DNA of 64,000 nt. Origin: Saitoella complicata NRRL Y-17804 (taxonomy: Eukaryota; Ascomycota; Saitoellomycetes; Saitoellales; Saitoellaceae). This document shows, piece by piece, positions 63,801-64,000 of the stretch. The position numbers were made by a program, and so were the translations under genes. Location of the stretch: the NCBI RefSeq assembly GCF_001661265.1, contig NW_017566992.1:589514-653513 (forward strand), written 5' to 3'. The number at the start of each line of letters is the position of its first letter. Positions within the stretch are counted from its first letter, which is position 1. Under the pieces are notes generated by a model. It made no database searches and was not told the DNA's origin. It saw only the letters and a list, made by a program, of their open reading frames with translations.

Positions 63801-64000
63801 TCACGGACTAACCTTCGATAGGGCTTACCTGCTGTCATCGCATCATCTCTGTCCCCGAAGGGTAATAAAACGAAAATCAAGAACGGTTGGCGTGGACCTT
63901 CGGACAGCTGAAAAGAACCTGTCGCCCACCGTCTGAGGAGCTCTGGCATCTCAGACGTTGTTTGCAAAGGTCGATAACTTAAATCTATGCACCCCCATCA
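63801..64000. other. window end, no feature
   Basis: Nothing supported. A donor-like GTAAGC on the minus strand near 63830 is the only signal noticed. Confidence 0.3.

Noticed and set aside
1-64000. A secondary-metabolite or defence gene cluster
   Set aside because: The conserved genes belong to unrelated housekeeping pathways, and no synthase, P450 group, NLR or toxin-like gene is present.

Overview
The window is fungal nuclear DNA. Coding exons are split by short GT-AG introns (mostly 44-110 nt), genes lie close together on both strands with 55-600 bp between them, and the protein set is fungal: chitin deacetylase with CBM18 modules, HSP12 family, Dnf-type flippase, Fat1-type acyl-CoA synthetase and an Hri1-like protein. 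Intron density is low (0-5 per gene) and introns sit towards 5' ends. REC8, SmD2 and Spt20 look close to what I recall of the fission yeast proteins, but I cannot settle whether this is a basidiomycete or an intron-poor ascomycete lineage.

Layout. 1-5 kb: 3' part of a PPIL1-type cyclophilin, NAC-beta and a FAT1-like acyl-CoA synthetase. 5-8.2 kb: a large secreted chitin deacetylase. 8.8-12.2 kb: NAA50-like acetyltransferase and adenosine kinase (divergent), eIF2B-gamma. 12.4-18.5 kb: SAGA subunit Spt20, ISA2, signal peptide peptidase, sideroflexin and an SDR enzyme, packed very tightly. 18.7-25.4 kb: POP1, an Hri1-like protein, a TRIP4/ASC-1 zinc-finger protein and a C2H2 regulator. 26.8-34.8 kb: a GNAT enzyme, a five-exon SmD2 gene, exosome subunit RRP43, SMC5 and fumarase. 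35-40 kb: a RhoGEF, TACO1/YebC, a doubled HSP12-type protein and ATP synthase subunit d. 40.2-45 kb: Dbf2/Sid2-type kinase divergent from meiotic cohesin REC8. 45.2-46.9 kb: two tandem paralogous small genes of unknown family. 47.2-56.4 kb: NIPA-type Mg2+ transporter, V-ATPase subunit E, a coiled-coil protein, mitochondrial MRS2 and a Dnf1-type P4-ATPase.

From about 56.4 kb to the end the character changes: no intact conserved gene, a 31-N assembly gap flanked by two apparently identical 961-bp copies, and decayed LTR-retrotransposon material. One piece is a clean 682-bp solo LTR with a perfect 5-bp target-site duplication.

Most of the window is ordinary conserved housekeeping. The less explained parts are the tandem small paralogues at 45.2-46.8 kb, the very short first coding exons shared by several genes, the SPD-motif linker of the chitin deacetylase and the repeat-rich right end. 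I did not find a convincing new multi-gene system. All gene models are read by eye from frames, splice signals and remembered family sequences; no database search was run.
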